This document shows, piece by piece, positions 54,254 through 62,021 of a DNA stretch of 64,000 nucleotides. Source of the DNA: an uncultured Pseudomonadota bacterium (lineage in GTDB: Bacteria; Bdellovibrionota_B; Oligoflexia; Oligoflexales; CAIYRB01); contig CAIWTN010000151.1 of the NCBI GenBank assembly GCA_903915625.1, positions 1-64,000 on the forward strand, written 5' to 3'. How positions within the stretch are numbered: position 1 is the stretch's first letter; each line of letters starts with the position of its first letter. The position numbers and the translations under genes were made by a program. Below the pieces are notes generated by a model. The model saw only the letters and a list, made by a program, of their open reading frames with translations. It did not search any database and was not told where the DNA came from.

Positions 54254-54781
54254 ATGCAAACTCAGTCTATGTTCGAAGGCAGGGTTCTGAGGTTAAGCTA
54301 TTGGAATTCTGACGCACGAGTTGTCGACGCAGACCGAATGCAACTGGAGAAGTACCTTTCGCGCCTTGGTGACGTAAGGCTAAACGTAGTCAAGAACTTG
54401 GAGGCGATTACCAGTGGTGCTTGTGACCTGCTAATAGTTGCGGCGCAAAATGTTCCGCGAAAAGAGTTTGCAAAATGGCTGGTGGGTTTGCGAAGTCGAG
54501 TTCATACTCAGGGCAGCATCTGGGTGCCAGCTTTGATCTTGGCCGATGTGGGGTTCGATACTCTGGCGGATATATTGTCAGAGGTGACGCGCGAGAATTG
54601 GTATTTCGACATCTTGGCACCAGGGCATCTAGACTCGATCCCTATTCGAGTCGCCAATCTAGTCCGTATTCACGATCACTTACACGAACTCAAGCGCTAC
54701 TTAGACGCTGTTGAGGATGTTAGTTCAAAGGTAAAGCATTTGGAGCAGCAGATGAAGAGTCTTAAAGGGGTAGATCAGTAG
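54254..54781 (+). CDS. Receiver-like protein lacking phosphorylation residues
   Basis: The 175-residue product resembles a response-regulator receiver in strand order (CDLLIVAAQN, then WVPALILADVGF, then WYFDILAPGHLDSIPIRVAN), ending in a coiled coil (HDHLHELKRYLDAVEDVSSK). The acidic pocket, the phospho-acceptor Asp and the C-terminal Lys are not in the expected places; A-P replaces K-P. This suggests a pseudo-receiver. It leads a three-gene operon with an unknown 95-residue protein and a ferredoxin-like protein. Confidence 0.55.
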   Translation: MQTQSMFEGRVLRLSYWNSDARVVDADRMQLEKYLSRLGDVRLNVVKNLEAITSGACDLLIVAAQNVPRKEFAKWLVGLRSRVHTQGSIWVPALILADVGFDTLADILSEVTRENWYFDILAPGHLDSIPIRVANLVRIHDHLHELKRYLDAVEDVSSKVKHLEQQMKSLKGVDQ

Positions 54782-54783
54782 TT

Positions 54784-55071
54784 ATGAGTTTCACGGACCC
54801 TTCAGCTATGTCGCCGGCCGAACTGATTGCCCAATATGTTCTTTCCTTGCGTGGCGAGGCTCTTTTTCTCCCTTACCAAGACTATGCTGTGATTGACGAT
54901 TGGTTGGCCCAGAGCCGAGGAATTGATGAATTGCTTCTGGTCCTGTCAGAGTCCCTGCCGGAATATTTTTCTAAGACAACTCGAAGTAAACCATCCTTAA
55001 TCGGCGTAAGGATGCTAGTTACGAAGCGCCTTCAAGCGCTTCGTATGCGGGAAGCAGAGGGGTCAAATTGA
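54784..55071 (+). CDS. Small conserved-looking protein, unknown function
   Basis: The 95-residue helical protein starts 2 bases after the previous stop and overlaps the next gene as TTGA. Sequence character: [46 protein letters not shown]. No signal peptide, cysteines or known motif. The tight spacing on both sides supports a real gene in the operon. Confidence 0.65.
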   Translation: MSFTDPSAMSPAELIAQYVLSLRGEALFLPYQDYAVIDDWLAQSRGIDELLLVLSESLPEYFSKTTRSKPSLIGVRMLVTKRLQALRMREAEGSN

Positions 55072-55439
55072 ATCAGGTTGATCAAGAACAAATGGTTCTC
55101 GAGCAAATCGCCCTGAAGCTCAAGATCGGGTCGATTGGGCGGCATATTTTTCTTTGTGTCGGTGAAAAGTGCTGTGATCCCCAGGCCGGTCAAGAGAGCT
55201 GGGAGTATCTCAAGCGTCGATTGAAAGAGGTCGGGCTTCCCGAGGGCGCGGTATATCGGACGAAAGTTGGTTGCTTGCGTGTGTGCCGCTCCGGTCCTAT
55301 CGGTGTGGTGTATCCAGAGGGCACTTGGTACAAAGATCTGACACCAGCCAACATTGAGCGAATACTTCAGGAGCACCTTATCCAAAATCGCCCATGTGAA
55401 GATCTTGTATTCGCGAGAAGTCCCCTACCTAAGTCTTGA
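55068..55439 (+). CDS. Thioredoxin-like [2Fe-2S] ferredoxin
   Basis: A TTG start with GAGGGG six bases upstream, overlapping the previous stop. The 123-residue protein matches (2Fe-2S) ferredoxins of the thioredoxin-like type: [11 protein letters not shown] with the first cysteine pair, and [19 protein letters not shown] with the second pair, followed by [17 protein letters not shown]. Such proteins carry electrons in the cytoplasm. It is the last gene of the operon and converges with yacG. Confidence 0.85.
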   Translation: MNQVDQEQMVLEQIALKLKIGSIGRHIFLCVGEKCCDPQAGQESWEYLKRRLKEVGLPEGAVYRTKVGCLRVCRSGPIGVVYPEGTWYKDLTPANIERILQEHLIQNRPCEDLVFARSPLPKS

Positions 55440-55452
55440 GCCTCAGCTGGCA

Positions 55453-55677
55453 CTAGGACTTGCGATCGTCCTGTGGAGTAAGCTCCAATGGAAAATCTTC
55501 TTGTTCGGTCAGAGCGTCGGGAATCCCGTAACGTTCCTCGGCCCAGTCTACGATATCCTCGTCCTTGCACCGTGCGCTGCAAAATGGTCTGAATTTATTA
55601 GTAATATCGTAGCGCGCACTTTTGCTGCAGCGTGGACAACGAATGATGCGGTTAGTAATCGCCTGGGCTCCAGTCAT
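55453..55677 (-). CDS. yacG: DNA gyrase inhibitor YacG
   Basis: The 74-residue zinc protein has C14, C17, C33 and C37 in the family pattern (IIRCPRCSKSA, then NKFRPFCSARCKDEDIVDWA). YacG binds GyrB and limits gyrase activity. Its usual neighbour coaE is not here. It follows the FAD oxidoreductase gene with 2 bases between. Confidence 0.93.
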   Translation of the reverse strand: MTGAQAITNRIIRCPRCSKSARYDITNKFRPFCSARCKDEDIVDWAEERYGIPDALTEQEDFPLELTPQDDRKS

Positions 55678-55679
55678 GG

Positions 55680-56855
55680 TTAAGACTCCAAGGTTCGTAG
55701 TCGCTCAGGCCAGACGCTTCGCGGTAGCGCCTGACAATGGCCGAGGGTAATGAGGTCCGCCAGACAACGTCCAGCAAAAAAACCAAGTGTAAGACCAGCC
55801 CCCATGTAACCGGTACCAATTAAAATGCGTCCGTTGCCGAACATCGGGCCGATGATTGGTAGCTCGTCACAAGGCCGGATGTCCAGAGCTGAGTGGCTCG
55901 TCAGGGGGATGGCATTTCGCCCAAAAGTTAAAGTTTGATTCAATTGCTGGTTCAAGTGATCCGTGATTTTGACAAGGATATCAGCTTTAACAGCCTCGTT
56001 TCCAGCAAGTGGACGTAGGTAACGGCCGCCACCTAAGCGCAGTGAATTTGCGTCTCCGGTGACGCCCCATTCATTTGCGTGATTTGCGGTGAAAGTCACA
56101 TTCCGCCAATCTGGTGGCAAGCTGTCTGATAGTTGAAACTCGGTCCACTGATCCGCTACCGGCACCATTGCATCGGATATCTCTGGCAACAGTGGCTTAA
56201 TCCCTAGGTGTGACGCCAACACAACGATTTCACAGTCAAATATCTGGCCGTCGCGTGAGATGAGTCGATTTTTGTCGAAGTTCGTGGCGAGCTGCTCGAT
56301 CGCAGGTAAAAGTGGAGTCTGGTCGATATCTTGCCGTAATTTCTGAAGAAGAGATGGGGCATCCAGATGTCCGCCCGACATGTTTTCGACCTGGACTGCT
56401 AATACTCTATGTGTGCAAGCTTCAAGCAGAGGGTGAGAGTGAATACCGGAAATAAAAAGGGAGGTTGGGAAACCAGCTGCGGTCAGCTTTTCAACAGCAA
56501 GCTTGGCTTCGATCAGTTCTTGTTCGCTTGTGATTAGGCGGACGCGAGAGGCGGTCTTAATTGGTAAGTTTCCTTGGTCGCAGTAGGCTACAAGGGCAAG
56601 GTAGGCAGCCTGTCCTAACTGCCAGACCTCGGACGCTGTTTTCATGCCGTGCCGGTGCGAAATTCTGGTAAAGTTGTCCAGCTGACCGCCGGTTATGAAG
56701 CCAGCCGAAATGTGCGACGTGCTCTGAGAGGCGACCTCAGATGTCGACAGTGCGACTGACTTTAGGCCAAGTTGACGTAGGTGAAAGACAGTGGAAAGGC
56801 CAGTGATCCCATCACCTATTACGATTACATCAAATGGGCCTTTGGCATTTTGCAT
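55680..56855 (-). CDS. FAD-dependent oxidoreductase (DAO family)
   Basis: The 391-residue product begins with a dinucleotide-binding motif (DVIVIGDGITGLSTVFHLRQ). C-terminal DELPIIGPMFGNGRILIGTG and GYMGAGLTLGFFAGRCLADL are the usual FAD-contacting end of glycine/D-amino-acid oxidase relatives. The substrate cannot be told from the sequence; thiO is one possibility but no thi genes are adjacent. It is coupled to yacG. Confidence 0.85.
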   Translation of the reverse strand: MQNAKGPFDVIVIGDGITGLSTVFHLRQLGLKSVALSTSEVASQSTSHISAGFITGGQLDNFTRISHRHGMKTASEVWQLGQAAYLALVAYCDQGNLPIKTASRVRLITSEQELIEAKLAVEKLTAAGFPTSLFISGIHSHPLLEACTHRVLAVQVENMSGGHLDAPSLLQKLRQDIDQTPLLPAIEQLATNFDKNRLISRDGQIFDCEIVVLASHLGIKPLLPEISDAMVPVADQWTEFQLSDSLPPDWRNVTFTANHANEWGVTGDANSLRLGGGRYLRPLAGNEAVKADILVKITDHLNQQLNQTLTFGRNAIPLTSHSALDIRPCDELPIIGPMFGNGRILIGTGYMGAGLTLGFFAGRCLADLITLGHCQALPRSVWPERLRTLES

Positions 56856-56919
56856 GGGACACCCTTAGCTCCAAAGTTGTGTCATAATGGCAGCTCGTTT
56901 TCAATCTTGAGTAAAAGTA

Positions 56920-58458
56920 ATGGTTGAGCGCATGATACGTCTAAATTTTCGATCGAAACTCATAATGTTGAGCGCCCTGAGCTTAACCTTTATGGCCCCC
57001 TCTGTATTAGGGTACTCAACAGTCTATGACGTGGTCGGCTGGCCCTTACCTGATCTTGCTGGAATTAAGCCTAATATAGAGCTGGGCGATGATCCGGTCT
57101 ACGGCAGACAAATATGCCCTCCATTGACCCGTCTCAACTTAGACGAAAAAAAATCAGAAGACTTACTTTTCAAGAGTGTTCGGCAGGAAGTTAATGGTGG
57201 CCAAACTAGCTGGATTTATGAATTGCGCACTGGGCTATACTGGTGGCGGGGCGAGCCATTGACCTCTAAAGAGGTGGCCAACTTTATTCGTAACGAGCTT
57301 GCCACCGTAGTCGCGGTGCGCTCTGGTAATGTTTGGAGCGTGAAGGACTTTGAGGTGTCCGCAACGGGGGCGCAAACAGTCAAAGTCCAATTTCAAGGCA
57401 CCCCAGCTTTTGGCCCATACATCTTTAACGGCGTCCCGTTTTTCCGCCAGATAGATAGTAGTGCGCAGGATAGTGGCATACGCTTTGAGTGTGTTGGTCT
57501 TTACCAGCCCCAACTTGCCCCTTGGGGGTTGGCGTTGCGGCCCACCGCGCGCTACAAATCACATCGTAGCATGCCAGAATTAGACCTTTATCCCGCTAGC
57601 CCAAACCCTGCCAGTAAGCACCAGCATTCAATGGTTGTGCGAGTAGCTGGTAATGTTACCAGCAATCCGGCGACAAGGCCGCCGGATGCGAATGTTAGCT
57701 GTTCGCACATGATTGATCTGCCAAACCTCCTGATGATTGTATGGGACAAGCGAAGTCCAGTGGCAAGTAGGGTTGAGTTCAGGCGGGCGGTAACCCAACT
57801 TATGCCTCGGTCCGCTTTGGCAAGTGCCGGAGCTGCCTCTCTGGCAGAAGCTGCGGCCTCACCAGTACCCCGCAATCATCCAGGCTACGATTCTCGGCTA
57901 GCATTTCAGGGATTTGATCTGCGCGCGGCATCCTTGGCTTTAAATAAGTTAGGATTCCGGCGTCCTAGTGCTAGAGAGCCGCGGCTCAATGAGCTCGGAG
58001 AGCCACTTAGGTTGGTCTTGTTGACCCAAAATAAGACGCCCGGCCTAGCAGAAAAGGTGATTTTAGATTCATTTTCTGCCGTGGGTATAAGTGTCGAAGT
58101 TAAATCAGAATTGGCAGACGGTGAGCGTGTTGATGGAATGCTGGCTAACTTTGCCGTAGATTGGCCACGCGTGAGTTACATGCCATATTTTCATTCCGGT
58201 GCGACGGCTCATTGGCCAGTCCACCCTGTAGTCGATAAAAACATCGACCGAGACCTTGAAAAGTATGCAAGCTCAATTACTTACGCTAAACCGGACTGGA
58301 GCCTCTTGGGGGCTGTTCAGCGTCATTTGGTAGAGCTGGAACCCGCTACTGTGATTTTGCAACAGAAAGCCTGCATAGACAACACGGTGGGTTTCAAGTT
58401 AGCCAAGGGCAGTATCAGTCAGAGAAATCCTGACTGGTTCCGGCAGTTGCTTTTTTGA
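56920..58458 (+). CDS. Family-5 extracellular solute-binding protein (ABC transporter)
   Basis: The 512-residue product has a signal peptide (LIMLSALSLTFMAPSVLGYS). It follows the peptide/nickel-binding protein plan: YELRTGLYWWRGEPLTSKEV near residue 105, then VEFRRAVTQLMPRSALA and NKLGFRRPSAREPRLNELGE. Such proteins deliver peptides or other ligands to an ABC permease. No permease genes adjoin it, so it is an orphan. Start ATG 56920; 56932 is an alternative. Confidence 0.8.
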   Translation: MVERMIRLNFRSKLIMLSALSLTFMAPSVLGYSTVYDVVGWPLPDLAGIKPNIELGDDPVYGRQICPPLTRLNLDEKKSEDLLFKSVRQEVNGGQTSWIYELRTGLYWWRGEPLTSKEVANFIRNELATVVAVRSGNVWSVKDFEVSATGAQTVKVQFQGTPAFGPYIFNGVPFFRQIDSSAQDSGIRFECVGLYQPQLAPWGLALRPTARYKSHRSMPELDLYPASPNPASKHQHSMVVRVAGNVTSNPATRPPDANVSCSHMIDLPNLLMIVWDKRSPVASRVEFRRAVTQLMPRSALASAGAASLAEAAASPVPRNHPGYDSRLAFQGFDLRAASLALNKLGFRRPSAREPRLNELGEPLRLVLLTQNKTPGLAEKVILDSFSAVGISVEVKSELADGERVDGMLANFAVDWPRVSYMPYFHSGATAHWPVHPVVDKNIDRDLEKYASSITYAKPDWSLLGAVQRHLVELEPATVILQQKACIDNTVGFKLAKGSISQRNPDWFRQLLF

Positions 58459-58521
58459 GTGACTGTTGCTACCCCTGCCTTCACTACGGCGAGGCACTGA
58501 AGAATATTAGAGAGGATTCGC

Positions 58522-59307
58522 GTGATTGTGTTGAAATCTGATGCCGAGATTGTCGCAATGCGGGCAGCTGGGCGCTTGTCAGCGGACCTTTTGGATTACA
58601 TTGAGGACTTTGTAAAGCCTGGGGTCACCACGCTGGAGCTAGATGAGCTCGCGCATGCCTACACTTTAAAGCACGGAGGGATCCCTGCGCCTTTGAATTA
58701 CAAAGGTTTTCCCAAATCGATTTGCACTTCGGTTAATGAAGTCGTCTGTCACGGAATTCCCAATGCCAAGCAAAAGCTCAAGGATGGCGACATCATCAAT
58801 ATCGATGTCACATCTATTGTAGATGGCTTTTTTGGTGACACCTCAAGGATGTTCTACGTTGGGAAGAATGTTTCGCCCATAGCGCGCAAGTTAAGTGAGT
58901 GCGCGCAGATTAGTTTATTGCGGGGCATTGCGGCCGTACGTGACGGAGCTCGTACCGGAGACATTGGTGCGACGATACAGACATATGCTGAATCACAAGG
59001 CTTTAGCGTGGTTCGGGAATTTGTCGGTCACGGTATAGGTCGCACTTTCCATGAAGACCCGCAAATTTTGCATTATGGTCAAAAAGGTAAAGGGACCCGT
59101 CTAGGACCAGGGATGGTATTTACCATTGAGCCGATGATCAATCAGGGCCATTGGAAGACCAAAGTTTTACGTGATGGATGGACAGCGGTGACTATAGACG
59201 GAAGTCTTTCGGCCCAGTGGGAGCACACCATTGCTATTAAAAGTGATGGCGAGGTAGTTATCCTCACAGAATCAGAACGCGAAATCGCTGCAAGACCTAA
59301 AATTTAG
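58522..59307 (+). CDS. map: Methionine aminopeptidase, type I
   Basis: A GTG start follows AGAGAGG. The 261-residue enzyme has all five metal ligands in context: INIDVTSIVDGFFGDTSRMF (two Asp), FVGHGIGRTFHEDP (His), FTIEPMI (Glu) and QWEHTIAI (Glu). It removes initiator methionine. No N-terminal zinc domain, so type Ia. Length is normal. It converges with the next gene, overlapping by 4 bases. Confidence 0.97.
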   Translation: MIVLKSDAEIVAMRAAGRLSADLLDYIEDFVKPGVTTLELDELAHAYTLKHGGIPAPLNYKGFPKSICTSVNEVVCHGIPNAKQKLKDGDIINIDVTSIVDGFFGDTSRMFYVGKNVSPIARKLSECAQISLLRGIAAVRDGARTGDIGATIQTYAESQGFSVVREFVGHGIGRTFHEDPQILHYGQKGKGTRLGPGMVFTIEPMINQGHWKTKVLRDGWTAVTIDGSLSAQWEHTIAIKSDGEVVILTESEREIAARPKI

Positions 59308-59603
59308 TCATCAAGATCATCTGTTGCTAGAAGGTCCACATAGAGATCTAGTTCGTCAGCATAGACCACATTCGGCTCATTGAGTCGCAAGCGTAGGTTT
59401 GAGATTCTAGTCATAAGCTCTTGCCGGAGCTCATCCTGACTGAAGTTGTCGACTAAGCCGCGGTCCATTAAAGCGGCACTTGTCTTCGATAAATCTCTTA
59501 GCATGGTCTCGGCCATGCTGAGCCGAAGACTTCGCAGGCTCACAAGTTGCTCTAAAGTGGACTTGTCGAAAGGATGTTCAAACACAACGTTGGCCATTTC
59601 CAT
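59304..59603 (-). CDS. Small helical protein, unknown function
   Basis: The 99-residue product is helical and acidic (LEQLVSLRSLRLSMAETMLR, RQELMTRISNLRLRLNEP, then DELDLYVDLLATDDLDD). AGGA lies upstream of the ATG pair at 59603 and 59597. No family was recognised. The 143-base spacer upstream (59604-59746) has no other gene. Confidence 0.5.
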   Translation of the reverse strand: MEMANVVFEHPFDKSTLEQLVSLRSLRLSMAETMLRDLSKTSAALMDRGLVDNFSQDELRQELMTRISNLRLRLNEPNVVYADELDLYVDLLATDDLDD

Positions 59604-59746
59604 GGGAGTCGGTCCTATTGTCAGCAGCAGTAAGAGAGCTTTCAGCCTGGCCCGTGTAGCGAGCCGTTACATCCGGTATAAGCAAGCTCCATGCCACAAT
59701 AGATAATTTGCAAACCATTGAATTTATTGGCAGGAGTTGTGTCGAT

Positions 59747-60244
59747 CTATTGGTCAGATGGCTTGAAAGCAGTTGCTTCAATAGTTTCACCGCTAACCCA
59801 GGCTAGGCCTTTCCACCCTACCCTCTCTATATCGTCAAGTTGCTGCGACTTAAAGGGGACTGCATAGTGCAGGACGCCTCTAAAATGGGTGACCCTGTCT
59901 AGTTTGATCTCCGTGCCGATGGCGATCTTGCCAATCTCGTGTCGGTGATACATATCCAAAAAATACACCGGTACAGCATCTGTGAAGCGGACCTTGCCCT
60001 GTGGATTTTTCCCTGTAATTTTCCAAGCATACTGCTCATGTCGCAGGGGCAGAGCATAAGCTGCCGCAACCAGCATGGGATCGCGTGGCTTCACTTTCGG
60101 CGGCATGGGATGGGTGTTAAAGTGGGTGTGTCCACCACTTTCAGGCTGTGATTTTGATTTGGTAGTTGAAGACTGTCCTTGAGCTGACGATGCGCCACCA
60201 ATGCTTAGCATCAAACTGAATAGTATGCCGGCCGTGCTTCGCAT
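59747..60244 (-). CDS. Secreted protein of unknown function
   Basis: The second ATG (60244) is preferred because GGGAGA abuts the first. The 165-residue product has a signal peptide (GILFSLMLSIGGASSAQGQ), a Ser/His-rich linker, then PRDPMLVAAAYALPLRHEQY and EIKLDRVTHFRGVLHYAVP. The latter resembles the closing motif of CsiV-type peptidoglycan-associated proteins, but too weakly to assign. Confidence 0.55.
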   Translation of the reverse strand: MRSTAGILFSLMLSIGGASSAQGQSSTTKSKSQPESGGHTHFNTHPMPPKVKPRDPMLVAAAYALPLRHEQYAWKITGKNPQGKVRFTDAVPVYFLDMYHRHEIGKIAIGTEIKLDRVTHFRGVLHYAVPFKSQQLDDIERVGWKGLAWVSGETIEATAFKPSDQ

Positions 60245-60299
60245 GACCATTCTCCCATGATTTTGATATCACAGGTATCGGTCACAATTGGCCTAGGCT

Positions 60300-60521
60300 T
60301 TAACCCAGGAGCACGTCCTTGATCTCAGGAAAGTGTTCCTTCAGTATCGGAACGATGCCATTAAAGAGGGTTATGGAGCTGGAGGGGCAACCTGAGCATC
60401 CTCCGTACATTCGCAATGTGACGACTCCGTCGTCTACATCGAGCAATTCACAGCCACCGGCGTGAAGTTGTAGCTGGGGGTTGATCTCGTTTTCTATGAT
60501 TTCTTTAATTTTTTCTATCAT
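60300..60521 (-). CDS. NifU-like C-terminal domain protein (Nfu-type Fe-S scaffold)
   Basis: The 73-residue protein is a free-standing Nfu domain: NPQLQLHAGGCELLDVDDG, then MYGGCSGCPSSSITLFNGI with C42 and C45 forming the CxxC that holds a cluster at the dimer interface. Such domains hand Fe-S clusters to target proteins. It contrasts with the IscA-like protein at 4312 that has lost its paired cysteines. Confidence 0.92.
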   Translation of the reverse strand: MIEKIKEIIENEINPQLQLHAGGCELLDVDDGVVTLRMYGGCSGCPSSSITLFNGIVPILKEHFPEIKDVLLG

Positions 60522-60589
60522 TTTGAAGCTCGATTGGTTCGTTTCAATAAAGAACTTTTACTTCAAAACCTTCTCGTTCGACAATCCCC

Positions 60590-60736
60590 TTATCGGAAGA
60601 TTCCGCGAGAAGCTGAAACAACCAATAAAATCAACATTATAAATCCGGAATATAGCCAAATTCGATGGTCGTTGCGGTAGCTAACTGCTGATCCTAGGAG
60701 AACTCTACGTAAACGCTCGACAAGTGGGCGGTTCAT
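60590..60736 (-). CDS. Small membrane protein coupled to haem O synthase
   Basis: ATG at 60736 has AGGTGG upstream and overlaps the ctaB stop as ATGA, so a 48-residue product is likely rather than the longer 106-residue frame that runs through ctaB. It has a basic N-terminus (MNRPLVERLRRVLLGSAV) and one membrane helix (YSGFIMLILLVVSASRGIF). A role near cytochrome oxidase assembly is possible but only by position. Confidence 0.5.
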   Translation of the reverse strand: MNRPLVERLRRVLLGSAVSYRNDHRIWLYSGFIMLILLVVSASRGIFR

Positions 60737-61641
60737 GATAAGCCACCTAGCAATCTGTCTAGTGTTAAGCCGCCAAATACCGCAAACAAATATAAGCAAG
60801 AGTAGTGAAATAAGGGCATCGCGGCTTCGTTGGAGTGTGCTCGGTAAAGTACCCAGGCCTTCCAGCAGAAATACAAGGTGGATGCCATACCTACCACCAG
60901 ATAAAGCCATCCTGCCGCGCCAAAAAAGTAAAGCGCCCCAACCGCCGGAATGAGAGTCAGAGTGTAGAGAAAAATGTGAAGTCTCGTGACTTCATCTCCT
61001 CTGGTAACTGGCAGCATTGGGATATTAGCAGCGGCATAGTCTCGTTGATATTTGATTGCAAGAGCCCAAAAGTGCGGGGGGGTCCACAGAAAGATGACTG
61101 CAAATAGGACCCATGCTGGCCAGCCGATGTTACCAGTCGCTGCGGCCCAACCGATGAGTGGCCCGACGGCACCAGCAGCACCGCCGATCACGATATTTTG
61201 ATCGGTGTAACGCTTTAGGCACAGGGTGTAACCAAGCACGTAGAAGGCATTGGCCAGAAAGGCCACGCACGCAGCCAGCGGAGTGGTCCAAATGAAAAGT
61301 ATGACAAGGGATGCTACTGCCAGTACTGAGCCGAAGACCAATGCTGCTAGTGGTGAAACCTGACCCGAAGGCACTGGTCTGCCACGCGTGCGGTTCATAA
61401 CTACATCTAAATCAGCATCCAGCAGGTGATTAAACACTGCTGACGAGGCTGCCGAAAGAAAAGTTCCGACTATTGTAGCCAGCATTAGTGTGAAGCCAGG
61501 TAGCTCTGGGGATGCCAGCAGTAATGCTGGAACTAGGGTGACCACAACCAACAGTGAAATCGTCGGTTTAGTTAGGGGTAGAAAATTGCGCCACGCGAAG
61601 TTTACAGATTCTACAGGCGTTGAAATTTCTACTGGTTGCAC
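60733..61641 (-). CDS. ctaB: Protohaem IX farnesyltransferase (haem O synthase)
   Basis: This UbiA-superfamily enzyme turns haem B into haem O. The diagnostic motif NHLLDADLDVVMNRTRGRP is present, and DYAAANIPMLPVTRG is also typical. GTG at 61641 with AAAGGACA upstream gives 302 residues, the usual size. The frame stays open to GTG 61734, which would add an extra membrane helix (WHIVAIAAAMIGLLLW). No ctaA or oxidase subunit genes are in view, but the gene implies a haem O or A oxidase. Confidence 0.9.
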   Translation of the reverse strand: MQPVEISTPVESVNFAWRNFLPLTKPTISLLVVVTLVPALLLASPELPGFTLMLATIVGTFLSAASSAVFNHLLDADLDVVMNRTRGRPVPSGQVSPLAALVFGSVLAVASLVILFIWTTPLAACVAFLANAFYVLGYTLCLKRYTDQNIVIGGAAGAVGPLIGWAAATGNIGWPAWVLFAVIFLWTPPHFWALAIKYQRDYAAANIPMLPVTRGDEVTRLHIFLYTLTLIPAVGALYFFGAAGWLYLVVGMASTLYFCWKAWVLYRAHSNEAAMPLFHYSCLYLFAVFGGLTLDRLLGGLS

Positions 61642-61813
61642 GTTTTGATGTCCTTTTCTCTGACCCAATACAGGCAATGTGGTCCAAAGTAGGAGACCAA
61701 TCATTGCTGCCGCAATTGCTACGATATGCCACACTTCTAGGAAAGCAAGCGATGGCCAAGGCTAGCCCTAGTAGTTTGATAGGATAAGATGGCATCTATC
61801 CAAGCGAAGATTC

Positions 61814-61841
61814 CAATACCTGGCAAAGTCGCCAGGTATTG
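61814..61841 (-). terminator. 11-bp perfect hairpin after the small membrane protein gene
   Basis: CAATACCTGGC (61814-61824) and GCCAGGTATTG (61831-61841) pair perfectly around AAAGTC. It lies 1 base past the stop at 61843. No T-run follows leftward (GGAATCTTCG), so it may be an RNA-stability hairpin, an attenuator or a factor-assisted terminator before ctaB. Confidence 0.5.
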
Positions 61842-61842
61842 A

Positions 61843-61983
61843 CTACCAGCGCGGGGTCCAACCAACCCAAATTGGGAAAAATACGCAGAGGTAGAAGAGG
61901 GCCGGGAAGACCACCATCACAACCGCTAAGCTAATCCAGCCAGCCGCTTCTTTACGCGGGTCACGCTGCGGTGTCAAAGCCAT
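61843..61983 (-). CDS. Very small membrane protein
   Basis: ATG at 61983 has GAGGGATAG upstream. The 46-residue product has a charged N-terminus (MALTPQRDPRKEAAGW) and one long hydrophobic helix (ISLAVVMVVFPALFYLCVFF) ending in PIWVGWTPRW. It lies upstream of ctaB on the same strand. No family was recognised; a link to oxidase assembly is only positional. Confidence 0.55.
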   Translation of the reverse strand: MALTPQRDPRKEAAGWISLAVVMVVFPALFYLCVFFPIWVGWTPRW

Positions 61984-62021
61984 AACTATCCCTCGATTCC
62001 AAACGGTTACCTGTATTTTTA

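Noticed and set aside
59578..59790. 70-residue minus-strand frame between map and the secreted protein
   Set aside because: It overlaps two better supported frames at its ends and has no domain or convincing start.
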